Shown here: positions 45,866 to 57,326 of the stretch, piece after piece
How the letters are laid out: each line of letters starts with the position of its first letter
Position numbering within the stretch: the first letter of the stretch is position 1
Source: Epiperipatus broadwayi
Lineage: Eukaryota > Onychophora > Udeonychophora > Euonychophora > Peripatidae
Length of the DNA: 64,000 bases
Assembly (NCBI GenBank): GCA_028023455.1
Contig: JAQFVV010000158.1
Location: forward strand, 2,304,661-2,368,660
Reading direction: 5' to 3'
Translations under genes and position numbers: made by a program
The notes under the pieces: model-generated
What the model was told of the DNA's origin: nothing
Seen by the model: only the letters and a program-made list of their open reading frames with translations
Databases searched by the model: none

Positions 45866-46924
45866 TTGAGGAAGAACTAAATGGTGATGAACGCAATAAA
45901 AATAGAATAATTGAAAAATAAGTAATAAAAAGTAATTCTGAAGAATTAGATTAAAAATTCTGCAGTAGAGGAAGGCTGATGGCATAAATATGAAGTAAAA
46001 AGTAAATAAATAAATGCAATAAGGCAAATTGAAAAAAAAAAAAACAGCAAACACCAAAAACAATTTATGACTTATAATAAATAAGCATAAGTGAACAAAT
46101 CAAACACTTCTACTCAATAAAATACATAAAAAATTCTATAGAGTATGAATACAATGGTAAAGTTGCTGGATTCCATAACAGCCAAATAATATCTCAAGTA
46201 TCTATGTTTGATTATCACTATAACTTTAGTATGTGTATATTTATATAAATATTCTAAAAAAAAAAAAATTATTTCGATAACTTCCATCCCTCTCTCAACT
46301 CTTAGCATTCAATTACAAAATTTGATATTTCAGCTATAAGTTAAGCTTAAAATGAATACTAATGCTAATCTACTATTTATTAAAATTGTACAGACAAGAG
46401 CCTGGAGGAAAAGCTGATAGAAGAAGATAAGACAAGAGTTGAGTTGTTAATTCAAAACATCAAAAGCAAAAATGCACACTATTAAATAAAATTGATATCA
46501 AACAGTCAACAGAGGTAAGAGATTATAGCAAAATAGTTATTAAATACACACAATCTTTAAAAAAAAATTATTTCTAGAAACATAAAACCATCAATATAAT
46601 GTAAAATCGTTTTTTTTTTTAAACCGTTAACTTTTCGCCAACTCTATTAGCTATATGATCGCATCACAGTTTCTGATTCTAATCATTTTTTAATAGAATA
46701 CATAAAACAAAAATGTATATGCCATACAAAATAAATCTTTTAAACTAAAGATTTGAAGAACTTTAATCACAGGACAATTTAAAATAGAAAGACAAAAAAC
46801 GATTAAACATTCTTAACACAAAAAATGTTAATAACAATACTTGTTTGTATATAATAATTATCTTTTTTCTCCTCACACACACATATTCATTCTAAAGGCA
46901 ATATTAGTTTCAAGATAATTACAT
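45866..46924. other. AT-rich intron sequence without recognisable features
   Basis: Open frames of 64-70 codons occur on the minus strand (45851-46063, 46114-46308) but are Phe/Ile/Tyr-rich and domain-less, as expected from AT-rich DNA. Confidence 0.45.
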
Positions 46925-47480
46925 AAAATTTATATGTAAATAAAATTGTTTACATTTTCAAATCATTTCATCATTAGAAATATGTTCTGAGAGTAAATAT
47001 TTTTTATTTGAATATAAGAGGAATACTTCTTTACTTAAAACTTATTTGTGACAATTACCCGGGCTTCGAATTTCTAGGCATAAGCTCAAACTATACTACA
47101 TATATACTCTTATCATTATGCTAAACTGAAATGACCAACACCATTTTGTCGTGATAATTAATAAAACTTTTCATGCTCATTATCTAACATGAATAAAACT
47201 TATATGTAAATGTTTAGATTTCCACATCACTTTATTCCTAGAAACATTCTGATTGAAATTACTTAATATTTAAACAAACAAATTTCTTTACTTAAATTTA
47301 TTGTGGCAGTTGCTATAGCTTCAAAATATATTTCATGCACAAAACTGAACAGACTGATGCCCTTTTGTCACTATAATTAATTAAATTTATATATAAATAA
47401 AAATGTTTAGATTTCCTAATCATTTTTACTTAAATATCCTAATTTATATAAAAAGTTACATATTAATAAATTTATTTAAA
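46925..47480 (+). repeat. Degenerate direct repeats, unit about 240 bp
   Basis: Two to three units share AAATTTATATGTAAATAAAA, GTTTACATTTTCAAATCA / GTTTAGATTTCCACATCA, TTTCTTTACTTAAA, ACCATTTTGTCGTGATAATT / CCCTTTTGTCACTATAATTA. The first unit holds ATTACCCGGGCTTCGAATTT, which has a weak box-B look. Class unknown. Confidence 0.5.
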
Positions 47481-48696
47481 AATAAAACTTATAATTACAG
47501 TAATTCTGCATATGATGAAATTATCTTTATCAATAATGTTTTACATTTCTAAATGTGTTGTTCACTTGGGAGTATTGGTAGAGTTTCTACCCCCAGAAAT
47601 GTTAGGTCTGGATTGGATGCTATGTTGTCAGTGTTATCTTTCTCTTTTTTGTTATTATTGTCCCATACTACCTTTTTACACATTTTACTAAATATTTTTT
47701 CTATTTTAATAATATTATCTTTTTTTTTTTAATGCAGTATTAGCTTTTTACTTGTTCTGTAGCTAACAACTTGTAATTAATCCATAATTGATACCACAAT
47801 GCAAATCTAAGCAAAACAGAATATTTAATTCTTAACAAATTTCATATCATAACCTATGAAAAAACAAAATAAAACACAAAGAATTTTAATGACTTCTAAA
47901 AACACATTGAATAAGCAATCTAACTAAGAAAATTTAAATTTTTTTCCAGGCTAAATACCAAGTGTTAAAAATTAAAATTATATATTTTAAATTACTATAT
48001 TATATACTAATAAGTAAATATATTGAATGAAAATAAGTGAAATTATTTTTTTTAATAGAAAATGTAAACAAGTTTTCTGTGAATTAAAAATAATGAAAGG
48101 ATTTTTAAAACAAAAAATGTTTTAACAAGAAAGTACTGAATGGGATGTAAGAGTTTTATCAGTTGTGTTATATAAAATTGACCTACTTTGCCTGGTTCTA
48201 ATAAAATATTAAAATAATGGTGATCAATAAACAATGTAAGTATAAAAATTTAAAATCAGATTATATATACAATAAATTAGTTATTAATAGTTGACAACAC
48301 CACATAAAAAATTAAATAGGGTAAAGATTTTATCATTGAAGGAATATAATTTTGATAATAAAAAAACATGTAAGTTTATGCATGAGAGATTTTCAATGGG
48401 TTTTCAAATAAACAAGGATTAAGTTTTAATGATTTATTGACCAGAAAGATGGAGTTCAAAGTAAAGCATTCCAAAGAATCATATTCTAAATGCACATAAA
48501 ATTTGGTAAGCAACATATATTATTTAAATACTTATATAATATCAGAGCTGACTACAGAAGGGGAGGAGAGCAAATGCAAAATTATTTTATTTGCATATAT
48601 TTCTTATCTGCATTAGCAATTTTGCAGAATTGTCCAAAAAATAATATGAAAAATTTTGAAAAAAAAATTTTGAGGTTTCAAATTTACTAAATAAAT
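47481..48696. other. AT-rich intron sequence, one small GC-richer patch
   Basis: A patch at 47560-47650 (TCACTTGGGAGTATTGGTAG) is unassigned. The rest is AT-rich and without frames of interest. Confidence 0.4.
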
Positions 48697-48868
48697 ATTT
48701 AAGTAACTAGAGGGATTGAACTTAGATTTTTTTCAGTTTATATTTGTTCTCTGCTCCATCTCAAGCAACTGAAACACATGACCACATACATCATGTTTGT
48801 TTGGGATGAAGTAGAGGATGAATATAAACTGAAAAATCCTAAATTCAAATTCCTCGAGTTACTTAAAT
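48697..48868. mobile_element. 172-bp fold-back MITE
   Basis: The ends are inverted repeats: ATTTAAGTAACTAGAGGGAT on the left and, reverse complemented, ATTTAAGTAACTCGAGGAAT on the right. Arms of about 75 bp share TTTTTCAGTTTATATT and CTCTGCTCCATCTC / CTCTACTTCATCCC. The loop is about 20-30 bp with ACCACATACATCATG. No target duplication is clear in the AT-rich flanks. Confidence 0.75.
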
Positions 48869-49365
48869 AAAAAATATTCAGTACACTGAATGGATAAGTT
48901 AATTAAATAAATATTTTTGTTTTAAGGTATTATTTAATTATTGTTTCAAAAATTATTATTTTAAACATTAATATGGTTAATTTTAGCATGTGTTTTATTC
49001 TTCGTGTTTATTTTATAGAAATAAATGAATAAAACACGTACGGTATTTTTACTAAAGCTATATTTTCAAGTTTTTCTTGGGAAAGTGCTTGAAAAAATGT
49101 CTTTCAATTTACAAATTTTATTTCATAAAATGGGGGCTCTAAGATTTACATTGCTTAAAAGCGCTTCTTAGTCATGCGACAGGCCTGGTAACAAATAATA
49201 AACTTATATATCGCACACTGAAGATTTTAATATTCCTCCTCCTCCTCCTTCAACAAATTTTTTTTCATAAATCTGATAAGCAAATTAGTAGAACAAATTG
49301 ATATATAGTGAGAGCTAACACTTAATACATTCTATGCAAAACCAAATAATTTGTGAAACTTTAAC

Positions 49366-49690
49366 ATTAAGATGATAAAAAATTAAGTCATATGAACAGT
49401 TACTATACAGACTAATAATTGATAATATATCTATTATTATTACAAATGAAATCAGAAAGTCAAAATGTTTCAGTAGTGATTGTATAGAGTCAAATTGCTA
49501 AATGTCTAAAAAACTTGAAACATTTTCCCATGTTAAGATGATAAAAAATTAAGTCATAAGAAGAGTTACTGTACAGACTAATAATTGATAATATATCTAT
49601 TATTATTACAAAGAAAATGAAAGACAAAATATTTCTGTAGTGACTGTATAGAATGAAATTGCTAAATGTCTTTAAAAAAAAGTTTTAATG
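49366..49690 (+). repeat. Tandem duplication of about 167 bp, two units
   Basis: Units 49366-49531 and 49532-49690 share TTAAGATGATAAAAAATTAA, GACTAATAATTGATAATATA, TCTATTATTATTACAAA and AAATTGCTAAATGTCT. Divergence is a few percent. Non-coding. Confidence 0.85.
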
Positions 49691-51239
49691 TTTGCATTTT
49701 GAAAAGGTTTTCCACATCTATATTACTGTGAATAGTAGAAATGAGATAGAAATAATAAAGTTGCCATACATAAAAGCAAAATAAAATGGAAACAAATGGT
49801 GATATTAAATTATATGAAGATATAATTGTAGTATCATCTTCTAATGATTTCTCCATCAGAATTGTTCCATTTTAAGCAACAACTTTTTTGAAAATTGTGG
49901 CCAGCTTGGATCAATTGCAAGCAACTGCATGCTTATTCACATATAATCACATATTTTGCCCCCTTTTTTTTTCCCCAAGAAGACTTAATTATCTGGAGGG
50001 ATTAAAAATTTGTATAACAAATGCAACCTTTTCTTTATAATTAGAGAATAAACTTCCAGATTTCTAACAAAAGATAAGTGTAACAGAGCTAAATTACAAT
50101 GACATCACATCTCGTTTACTATTAACAAATCCCTAAAAAATTTACTTCTCTGTTGTACTTTGATTATCTAGAAATCTTCTTCAAACATTATTTTTATATC
50201 TTCTTATATAAGAAAAAACAAACAGTTCTGAAAAAGACTGCTGACAACCAAAACTTTTTGAAAAATGTAAAATGGGGGAATTGATTTTTTTTTTAGATTT
50301 ATGTACTAAATAATGCAAAAAGGGAAATATTGTAATACTATATATATACTGCTATAGAGGGCATAATAGTATTACTGTCATGAAAAAAATGAAGTCAATT
50401 CTGCTATGAAAACATTATGCTAATAACTGTGGACTATTTAGATTTTTTATTATTTAAAAAATATTTGTAATTATTAATATTTTTTAATTTTACTTTAACT
50501 ACAATAATTATTAAATATATATTGTGATATAATCAATAATTATTATGGATAATAATTTAAAACATTTTCCAGTAAAAGCTTGTATGTTTTAACTTCTAAA
50601 AAAGATAATTTCATTCAGTTAAAAATTTTATTTCTTTTTAAAGACAACATTAAATCAAAACAACAATGACCTTGAAATGTAGCTAGGAATAATTTATTTT
50701 TAGATTATTCAACATCTAGTGATAGTGTTATTTTTATTTAAACTTCCATGAAGCCAAGTAAGGTTATGTAAATCCATGTATTACAATAGAAAAAATATTT
50801 TACTATGTTACAATTATGGGAGAAGTTCTGAACTAAATAATAAATAATCATCAGTGGAAGTCTGTAAAATAAATGGATTGTAGTGAAAAAGCAATTAATT
50901 TTAAACTATTAATGACCTAGGACTTATTTAATTTGTGACACAACATTAAAGTTAACATGTTAAAATAAATTATGTTGAGAGAGTAGCAAGTAATGGAAAC
51001 TTCAACTGATTACAATAAGATGTTATCAATTAGTCATGATTTAGATTAGTTAATTCATCTTGCCTTCAAGTAAAGAAATTAACAAAAAAAAAAACCCACA
51101 AAGTGCATACATTCATAATTCAAAGGTTGAGTAAATTATCACTCAATAATTTTATTTAACAGTAATTTTGGATTATCATCTAATGTTAAAAGTAACAAAA
51201 TTCAAGCAGAATAGTATATAACATTTTAAATAGTATTAT
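49691..51239. other. AT-rich intron sequence without recognisable features
   Basis: No frames, RNA genes or terminal repeats recognised. Confidence 0.4.
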
Positions 51240-51640
51240 TTTCCTCCAAATTTAGCTGCCTCACCAGTGACTATACTAGCATGGGAATTGAATCTGAATT
51301 TTTAAGAGGTAGGTGGTGGTCATGTGATGTTACATTTTAAATTCATGAGTAATGAAATTTAAGGTGATGCTCTAATTAATTTAGGCTAACCCACCAAAGA
51401 TAACAACAGTCGATAGCAATTTCATATAGTTATCTATGAGACTCCTCCTGATTTTTCTGCTCTTTCCCAACAGCAAGATTAATTAGTGGTTTCCAGATAT
51501 TAAGAATTATTATACTAGGTTGCCATATATATTATTTGCCATTTCTATTTTGTTTTTTCTTATCTATCCAATATTTTTGTATCTTACCAATCAAACATAT
51601 TCACTGGTATATCCATGTTTTTTATTTTCTGATCTTCAAT
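51240..51640 (-). mobile_element. SINE family A, partial, with associated 3' block
   Basis: On the minus strand 51310-51250 reads AGATTCAATTCCCATGC (box B), then TATAGTCACTGGTGAGGCAG, matching GGTTTGATTCCTATGC and CTGTCACTAGTCAAGTCAG at 54600-54650. A second block, 51505-51640 (ACTAGGTTGCC, CCAATCAAACATATTCACTG), recurs at 60365-60515, again about 250 bp to the right of a family A copy. The two blocks may belong to one longer element. Confidence 0.55.
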
Positions 51641-52052
51641 TTGTACTCTTTCAATCAATTGTTAATGGGGCAATTCAAAGATGCAGTTATTTTTCAGAAT
51701 TTCAAGTTTAGGTTTGGTAAATGTTAAAATTCTTAGAATGTGATATACCTTTAGAAAAACATGTTTTGTTGTTATAGTGATAGATTATCTTTAGTTTGTC
51801 TGCTATTCCTGGTGTATGTGTGGATATACTACAGAACCAATAACTGTTTATTTCTTTTGATATTTCGTTTTGCTGTTTATTTAAGGTTTTCTTAATGACA
51901 GTTGGTGGATAACCATTCTTCATAAGATTTCAATCTATGTAGACCTTTTTTTTTTCCCAAATGATTTCTGAATAAATGTCTTTCTCTCTGTTCTATAGTG
52001 ATAGTCTAACCCCATGTATATGTATAATCACACTTGCTAAGTATTTTCCTGT

Positions 52053-52221
52053 TAAGCATCACATGATCACATCTCCTATACTAGCACATTAATTGTTGAT
52101 AAACAGAGCAAAACTCTCCATACAGTATTGCCACCTGTGCTAAAGCACAAGCCTTCTGGCATTCATTGATTACTCTGCTTAGCACAGGTGGCAATACTGT
52201 AAGGAGAGTTTTGCTCTGTTT
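52053..52221 (-). mobile_element. Snap-back element, family SB, second copy
   Basis: The hairpin 52101-52221 has arms AAACAGAGCAAAACTCTCC and its reverse complement, continuing through ACAGTATTGCCACCTGTGCT. The loop contains GCCTTCTGGCATTCATTGAT, the reverse of the loop at 9258-9491. The single-copy tail (TCACATGATCAC) lies at the left, so the element is in the opposite orientation. Flanking duplication is not clear in this copy. Confidence 0.8.
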
Positions 52222-52340
52222 ATTTTATTTTTCTGTGTGTGGGTTTTCTTTTAACTATAGTTTTGATTTCGCCCTAAGAGAACATTGACGCAAAAAGATC
52301 TAAAAAAGCAATTTTGTTCTTGCTGTGATTGTATTGGGAA

Positions 52341-53037
52341 TTTAATTAAAAAAGGTATATAAATATTGTTTATATGTTAAGCGCAAGCAATTAGTAATTA
52401 AAGTAAAAGGCTGAAACCCTCAAGCCTGCGCTTTTTAGAATGCTTATATGACAGTCAATCAAATGTAATGATGGCTGTGTAGGAAGCTCTCAAGTTGCAA
52501 TACAAGACAGAGATTTTACAAGAAAAAGGTGGTTCCACCCTCTTCTTTACTTAAATTTCTATATATATAAGCCAGTCTGAAGTATTTTGACTTAAGAGTG
52601 TGAAACTTTAAACAACTTCATATCTAAATCATTGCTTATTAATTATAAACCAAACAATACAAAATCTTTCGACTTACTATGAAATAATTTTTCAGATGTT
52701 ATGAATTGACAGTAACTTATGTAAATATTGTTTATTTGTTAAGCACAAGCAATTAGTAATTAAAGTGAAAGGCTGAAACCCTCAAACCTGCACTTTTTAG
52801 AATGCTTACACGATAGCCAATCAAATGTAACGATGACTGTGTAGGGAGCGCTCAAGTCACAACACAAGACAGAGATTTTACAAGAAAAAGGTGGTTCCAT
52901 CTTCTTCTTTACTTAAATTTCTATAGATATAAGCCAGTCTGAAGTATTTTGACTTACATTTGATTGGCTGTCATATAAGCATTCTAAAAAAAGCAGGCTT
53001 GAGGGTTTCAGCCTTTCACTTTAATTAAAAAAGGTAT
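52341..53037. mobile_element. Tandem-plus-inverted repeat unit, probable PLE terminal repeats
   Basis: Two direct units (about 52355-52594 and 52717-52956) share AAATATTGTTTAT, GCAATTAGTAATTAAAGT, GGCTGAAACCCTCAA, AGACAGAGATTTTACAAG and GCCAGTCTGAAGTATTTTGA. A third piece, 52955-53020, is the first part of the unit in reverse complement. The whole is bracketed by an 18-bp direct repeat, TTTAATTAAAAAAGGTAT (52341-52358 and 53020-53037). Partial tandem copies with an inverted tail and long duplications are typical of Penelope-like insertions (established for the family; assignment here is inference). Confidence 0.65.
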
Positions 53038-53248
53038 GCTATTGATGAGTCCAGAATGTATATAAAAGTTTTCCATACGGCAATATAATAAATGAATCAT
53101 AGAAACAAAAAAGCCAAACTTTAGGCGGATATGTATTTATGGGAGTGGTTTCAAGTTTTTCCACGTAAATGATGCTAATCAAGGATGACAGTGAATTCTG
53201 TGTTGCATTGAAGGTATATTGTTGAAGTGCAGAATGTTAATAGTCCCA

Positions 53249-53990
53249 TTATACTAATATTAGAAAAGTTGTTTTGGTCTGTAAACTATTACCACCATTT
53301 AATTCTTGCCTTACAATAAACAATGCTTCATTACAGAGTACATTTGTGAATAAACTTTCCACATCAAAGTTTATCAATATATCAGTTCTTTCAATTTTCA
53401 TGTTATTTATAAATTCCATCAAGTGCTTAGAATCCATGGCAAAGAATTGTGTTTAGTATGCTAAAGGATTAAGAAACTTGTGAAAAAATTATAACAAGTT
53501 TTAGCAAAGTGAATTTCTAGAACCAGCAATAGATCTTAATGGAACATGATCCTTATGGATTTTAGATATACCATAAAGATGAGGAATTTTGCTGAAATAT
53601 AAATGTACTTTTTTTCTGAATCAATAAAGTACCTGCAATACTTTCTGAGTAATACTTGTAACTTTGTTTCTATAGCTGACATCAGATTTTTTTACCACTT
53701 TTTTATTTTGAGATTTCTATGAAGAGCTCCCATATATTGTTATCATAATCAGTAGTATCCATTACAATTGTAGCACTGCCTTTGTCAGCAGGGAAAATTA
53801 TTATGGATTTGTCTAGCTTGAGAGATTTAATAGCTTTCCTGCCACCACAGGAAAGGTTTTATTTCAGTTTTTGGTGTCTCTAAGTGTTCTTTTTATGCTC
53901 CAGTGTAATTCTGATACTTCTTTTAGAAGCAATTTTTGAGTGACTTCATCAGTGTCTGCCATTATATCTAATAAAGGAAAATTAGCTGGT
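53249..53990 (-). mobile_element. Penelope-like reverse transcriptase relic, minus strand
   Basis: Read leftward from 53990: EVTQKLLLKEVSELHWS, then SLKLDKSIIIFPADKGSA and TIVMDTTDY (the PLE RT1 region, usual form ADKG-x-A-x-V), then KIPHLYGISKIHKDHVPLR and SIAGSRNS (usual P-x-x-Y-G-x-P-K-x-H-K and V-P-x-R-P-I). Next come MEFINNMKIERTD and ILINFDVESLFTNV, where F-D-V-x-S-L-F-T-N-V is RT motif 3/A. The YVDD box and everything after it is missing. Stops and frameshifts separate the pieces. Confidence 0.85.
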
Positions 53991-54099
53991 ATTAGATGTA
54001 AAAACTAAGATTTTTTAATTGATGAAACAGGGAGATTGTTTGTACAATATCCACACATAGACAAACAAAAAAAAAAAATAGATCAATAAAACATCAGAA

Positions 54100-54480
54100 C
54101 AGTTTTCCAAAGCCATATCATATTATGAGGAATTCTAATGTCTACGAAACCTAAACTTGAAATGCTAAAAACAAAAATTGCATCTAAAAAATATGTACAA
54201 ATGGAAGAATGTATATTGGTAAGACTAGTTACCCCAGTGAAAAGTGATTGAAAGAGCACAACTGATGATTAGAAACAAAAAATTGATGTATCTAAATAAG
54301 AGATCAAGTATATACTAATGAACATATGTTTGATTGGGATAATATAAATATTTTGGGTAGAGGAAAAAGTATAAAAAGAAAATTCAAGGAAACTACTCAC
54401 ATGAAAATGGCAAATGACTAATAAATCATTCTACTATGATAATTCATAATGTCTGGAAGCTATTAACCTTGCTCCCAGGA
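54100..54480 (+). mobile_element. Penelope-like GIY-YIG endonuclease relic, plus strand
   Basis: Plus-strand frames give KPKLEMLKTKIASKKYVQM, then RMYIGKTSYP with a shift into EKRLKEHN-like residues, then HMFDWDNINILGRGKS and KRKFKETTHMKM. Y-I-G-K-T, the following basic helix, and D-W-x-N-x-x-I near a K-R-K-F-x-E segment are the endonuclease half of PLE proteins. It faces away from the RT relic 110 bp to the left, so the two are not one linear copy. Confidence 0.65.
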
Positions 54481-54545
54481 AAAAGTAAAGAAATCAGAAC
54501 TCTTACAGATAAGTATATCAAATTGCTGCTGACTGTTGCCTTTGC

Positions 54546-54720
54546 AGAATAGCCTAGTTGGTTAGTGTGACATTAAATTCAATATTCATGAATCTAAAAC
54601 TCAAGGTTTGATTCCTATGCTACTACTGTCACTAGTCAAGTCAGTCAGCAATACCTGAACAAGAGATAAGAATAATAACACTTGAATTGCTGTTTTATAT
54701 ACTAACCTATTTTAAATAAA
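54546..54720 (+). mobile_element. SINE family A, most complete copy
   Basis: Box A-like TAGCCTAGTTGGTTAGTG at 54549 and box B GGTTTGATTCC at about 54606 have tRNA-like spacing. The body continues TGCTACTACTGTCACTAGTC and ends in an AT-rich tail. Copies on the minus strand: 60110-60262 and 51240-51310. Confidence 0.7.
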
Positions 54721-56370
54721 GTTTGAATTTTTCTGAAGACATTTAATATTTAATATTAGATGATGGAAATAGTCCAACCTTTATATATATATATATCTTA
54801 AATAAATAGGTCAACATTACTTTTTATCTACAGTGAGGCCTGCCATAACAAATACGTATAGAGAAAACAAATTGTACAATGAATATTATAGAGTAGTGCA
54901 AATCTTTGTTACATAATGCTTAGATTTCAATTTAGTTCATGTAATTGTTACTATCTCTAACAGTGAATATATTGCATATATATATTTATAAAAATATTCA
55001 AGGTGTATACTATAATAATTTTAGCTATAAAAGCAGAATTTGAAAGATGATTAATGTTGATGTCAAAAAATCAATGAATATCACTAGCTGAAACAACAAT
55101 TTTTACAAATGAGCTTAGTGGATGATATTCCAAATGTACACAAGATTTTTTAAAGACATTTTCAGCTTTGAGTAAACTATCAGACATCTTGGTTACACAT
55201 TATGAGCTTAGTAAGTTTTTCTTCTGTAATTTATTCAACTTTACTAGTTTTTTTTTAAAAAATCTTTTCATAGAGGTATAACATTAATTTTAATTTTCAG
55301 AAAAAGTCATAAATTTTATCAATATAGAAATAAATAAAAAAAATTTCTAAAAGAGAAAGCAGTAAAAATGAAGAGTGATTTACATTCTGAATACAGTGTG
55401 GCTAAAGAGAAAACACAGCATCAATTTAATAAAAAAAAAAACAAATTCAAAGTCAAACAGTGAAAGGAATTTCCAAACCGGCAATTTATATTTTAATCTT
55501 ACAAAACAGAAGTTCTTTTGCTAATGTCAGCAAGCAACCTTGTATTACAGTAAATTAAACCTTGTATTACAGCAAATTAAGTTTATTTAAGTTTATAAGT
55601 ATTTTTTAAATTTATATTCTTTATTTCATATTAAATTTTTTTTATTTATTGATTGCTAAAACTGGAATGGATTATGTGTAAATTTTTGTATTATAATGTA
55701 AGTTACAATAAGTGGATGATATAACAAACAACCATAATCAATTATTTCATTATAACACAGTAATGTATATTAAATTCAGAGAATTAAAAAAAAAAATCAG
55801 ATAATTTATCTTAATTTTATTAAGATTTTTAATATTAATTTATAGATAAATGCATTACAAACAGTGTTCATTTTAATATAAACTAATTGTTAGCCTTCAC
55901 AGTCATTATTATTAAATGCAAATGACATCCAAAGTGGTTCAAAGTAAATAAATAACAAGTAGTAAACTGTAAAATGGTAGAATATAATCAACAATTTCTT
56001 TTCAATTCTGTAAATGTGCACAACATTTTAAATAAATATTACATGAAAATAAAAACAATTTCAAACACAAATCATACTATCTTTCCTTGTCTTGACATAT
56101 AGAATTTACACTAAATCAATAACTATCTCAGAAGTTAATTGCGGGTATGTTTGAACTTTTGACAAAAAAAAGAAAAGAAGATATATATACCAAAATAGCA
56201 CCATATGATTCAGCTTATATTTTTTATGTATTTTAAATAGTAATCTATTCATTCTAGATCTATTTCTATAAACAATAACAACAAAAAACTTTGGTTAATC
56301 TAATGTAGGAATCTGTATTTATATAGTGTCAGTTAATTAAGTTTGGGAAAAGATATTTAATGCAGTCAAA
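54721..56370. other. AT-rich intron sequence without recognisable features
   Basis: A 23-bp direct duplication near 55540-55580 (CCTTGTATTACAG twice) and homopolymer runs are the only structure noted. Confidence 0.4.
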
Positions 56371-56382
56371 TACATATTAAAC

Positions 56383-56439
56383 AAAACTCTCCATATAGTA
56401 ACATAAGAAATGGTGATCATGTGATATTTAGTAGTTTAC
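56383..56439 (+). mobile_element. 57-bp deleted copy of snap-back family SB with 12-bp target duplication
   Basis: It consists of AAAACTCTCCATATAGTA joined to GTGATCATGTGATATTTAGT: the two ends of family SB with the hairpin interior lost. The 12-mer TACATATTAAAC flanks it at 56371-56382 and 56440-56451. The duplication confirms both element ends and the long duplication size seen at 9.2 kb. Confidence 0.8.
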
Positions 56440-57202
56440 TACATATTAAACTTTAATTAGAAATCATATCATGCTTTTTTCCAAGCACATAAATAAATAT
56501 ATAAGTAAATATATAGTTCATAAAAAAAAAAAAGAGGTCAACAGTAGCATAGCTAAAATTTTTGGGTTTTCGTGAAAATTTTTGTAAAAGACCCTTTTTA
56601 ATATAAAACATGTAACTTGACTGTTTTTTGGAATATATTTAAAATGCAAGGTGCCTAACATCAGAAGATTATATGCATTACCATAGTTTAATTCATATTA
56701 GCAAAGCTACTGGATGCGAAGGAAAGACCTACACAAAACACCACTCCATAAAAATATAAAATTTCATAATTTTTCAAAAAAATATATACTCTGACCGTTA
56801 ACAAATATAACAATATAAGACAAGAAAGATAAAAATAAAACAACATCAATAATGAAAAGTTCATTTAAAGGTATATGTAATGTATAAAACACACACACAC
56901 ACATTACAAATAGAATTAAAGTTTCCCATTATTTAAAAATTGAAGAATAAAATTCAAAATAAAATACTGAATAATAAACTGCTATTTGCATCCATTATTA
57001 TCTTATAAGCTATTATTTGTAATTTTATTTCCATCATAAAACTTATCACTATATAAAACATAAATAAAACACTTGATAAAAGTCAGATCCCCTAAGAATA
57101 TCATGTCAAGCTCCAAAGGAACTAGAGTTGAATCAATTTCCAAATTTTTAACATTTTATAAACACAGATATATATCAAATGGATAATTGTAAAACAACTT
57201 AC

Positions 57203-57319
57203 TTTAGGGCAAGTCATTTCTGTCTGCTGAATGAGAATTAATGAGGAAGCAATTAATGCACCTTGCCTTACATAATTGACTGGATCATTTGTCATTGGTT
57301 CCAGTAGCCCAATGGCTTC
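57203..57319 (-). CDS. PSMD1: PSMD1 (Rpn2) internal exon, 117 bp
   Basis: It encodes 39 residues in frame: [39 protein letters not shown]. This is the PC-repeat region of the 26S proteasome regulatory subunit Rpn2, nearly identical to other animals over the same span. The acceptor TTTTTAG lies at 57320-57326 and the donor GTAAGT at 57197-57202. Both boundaries are phase 0. The following exon, 55.8 kb away at 1255-1357, continues the protein without a gap. The gene continues upstream, beyond 64000; the preceding exon (expected to end around a G-T-G-N-K motif) is not in the window. Confidence 0.96.
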
Positions 57320-57326
57320 CTAAAAA

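Larger units (their letters stand above)
1358..57202 (-). other. PSMD1: PSMD1 intron of 55,845 bp
   Basis: The minus-strand donor at 57197-57202 reads GTAAGT and the acceptor at 1358-1360 reads CAG after a long T tract. The two flanking exons are consecutive: one ends TEMTCPK and the other begins VKDFRQLY, matching the uninterrupted animal protein with no residues missing. The intron therefore spans nearly 56 kb and holds almost all the repeats listed here. It is phase 0. No nested host gene was recognised on either strand. Confidence 0.9.

Noticed and set aside
52101-52221. Pre-miRNA hairpin
   Set aside because: The hairpin is much longer and more perfect than a pre-miRNA, and it is a copy of a dispersed mobile family.
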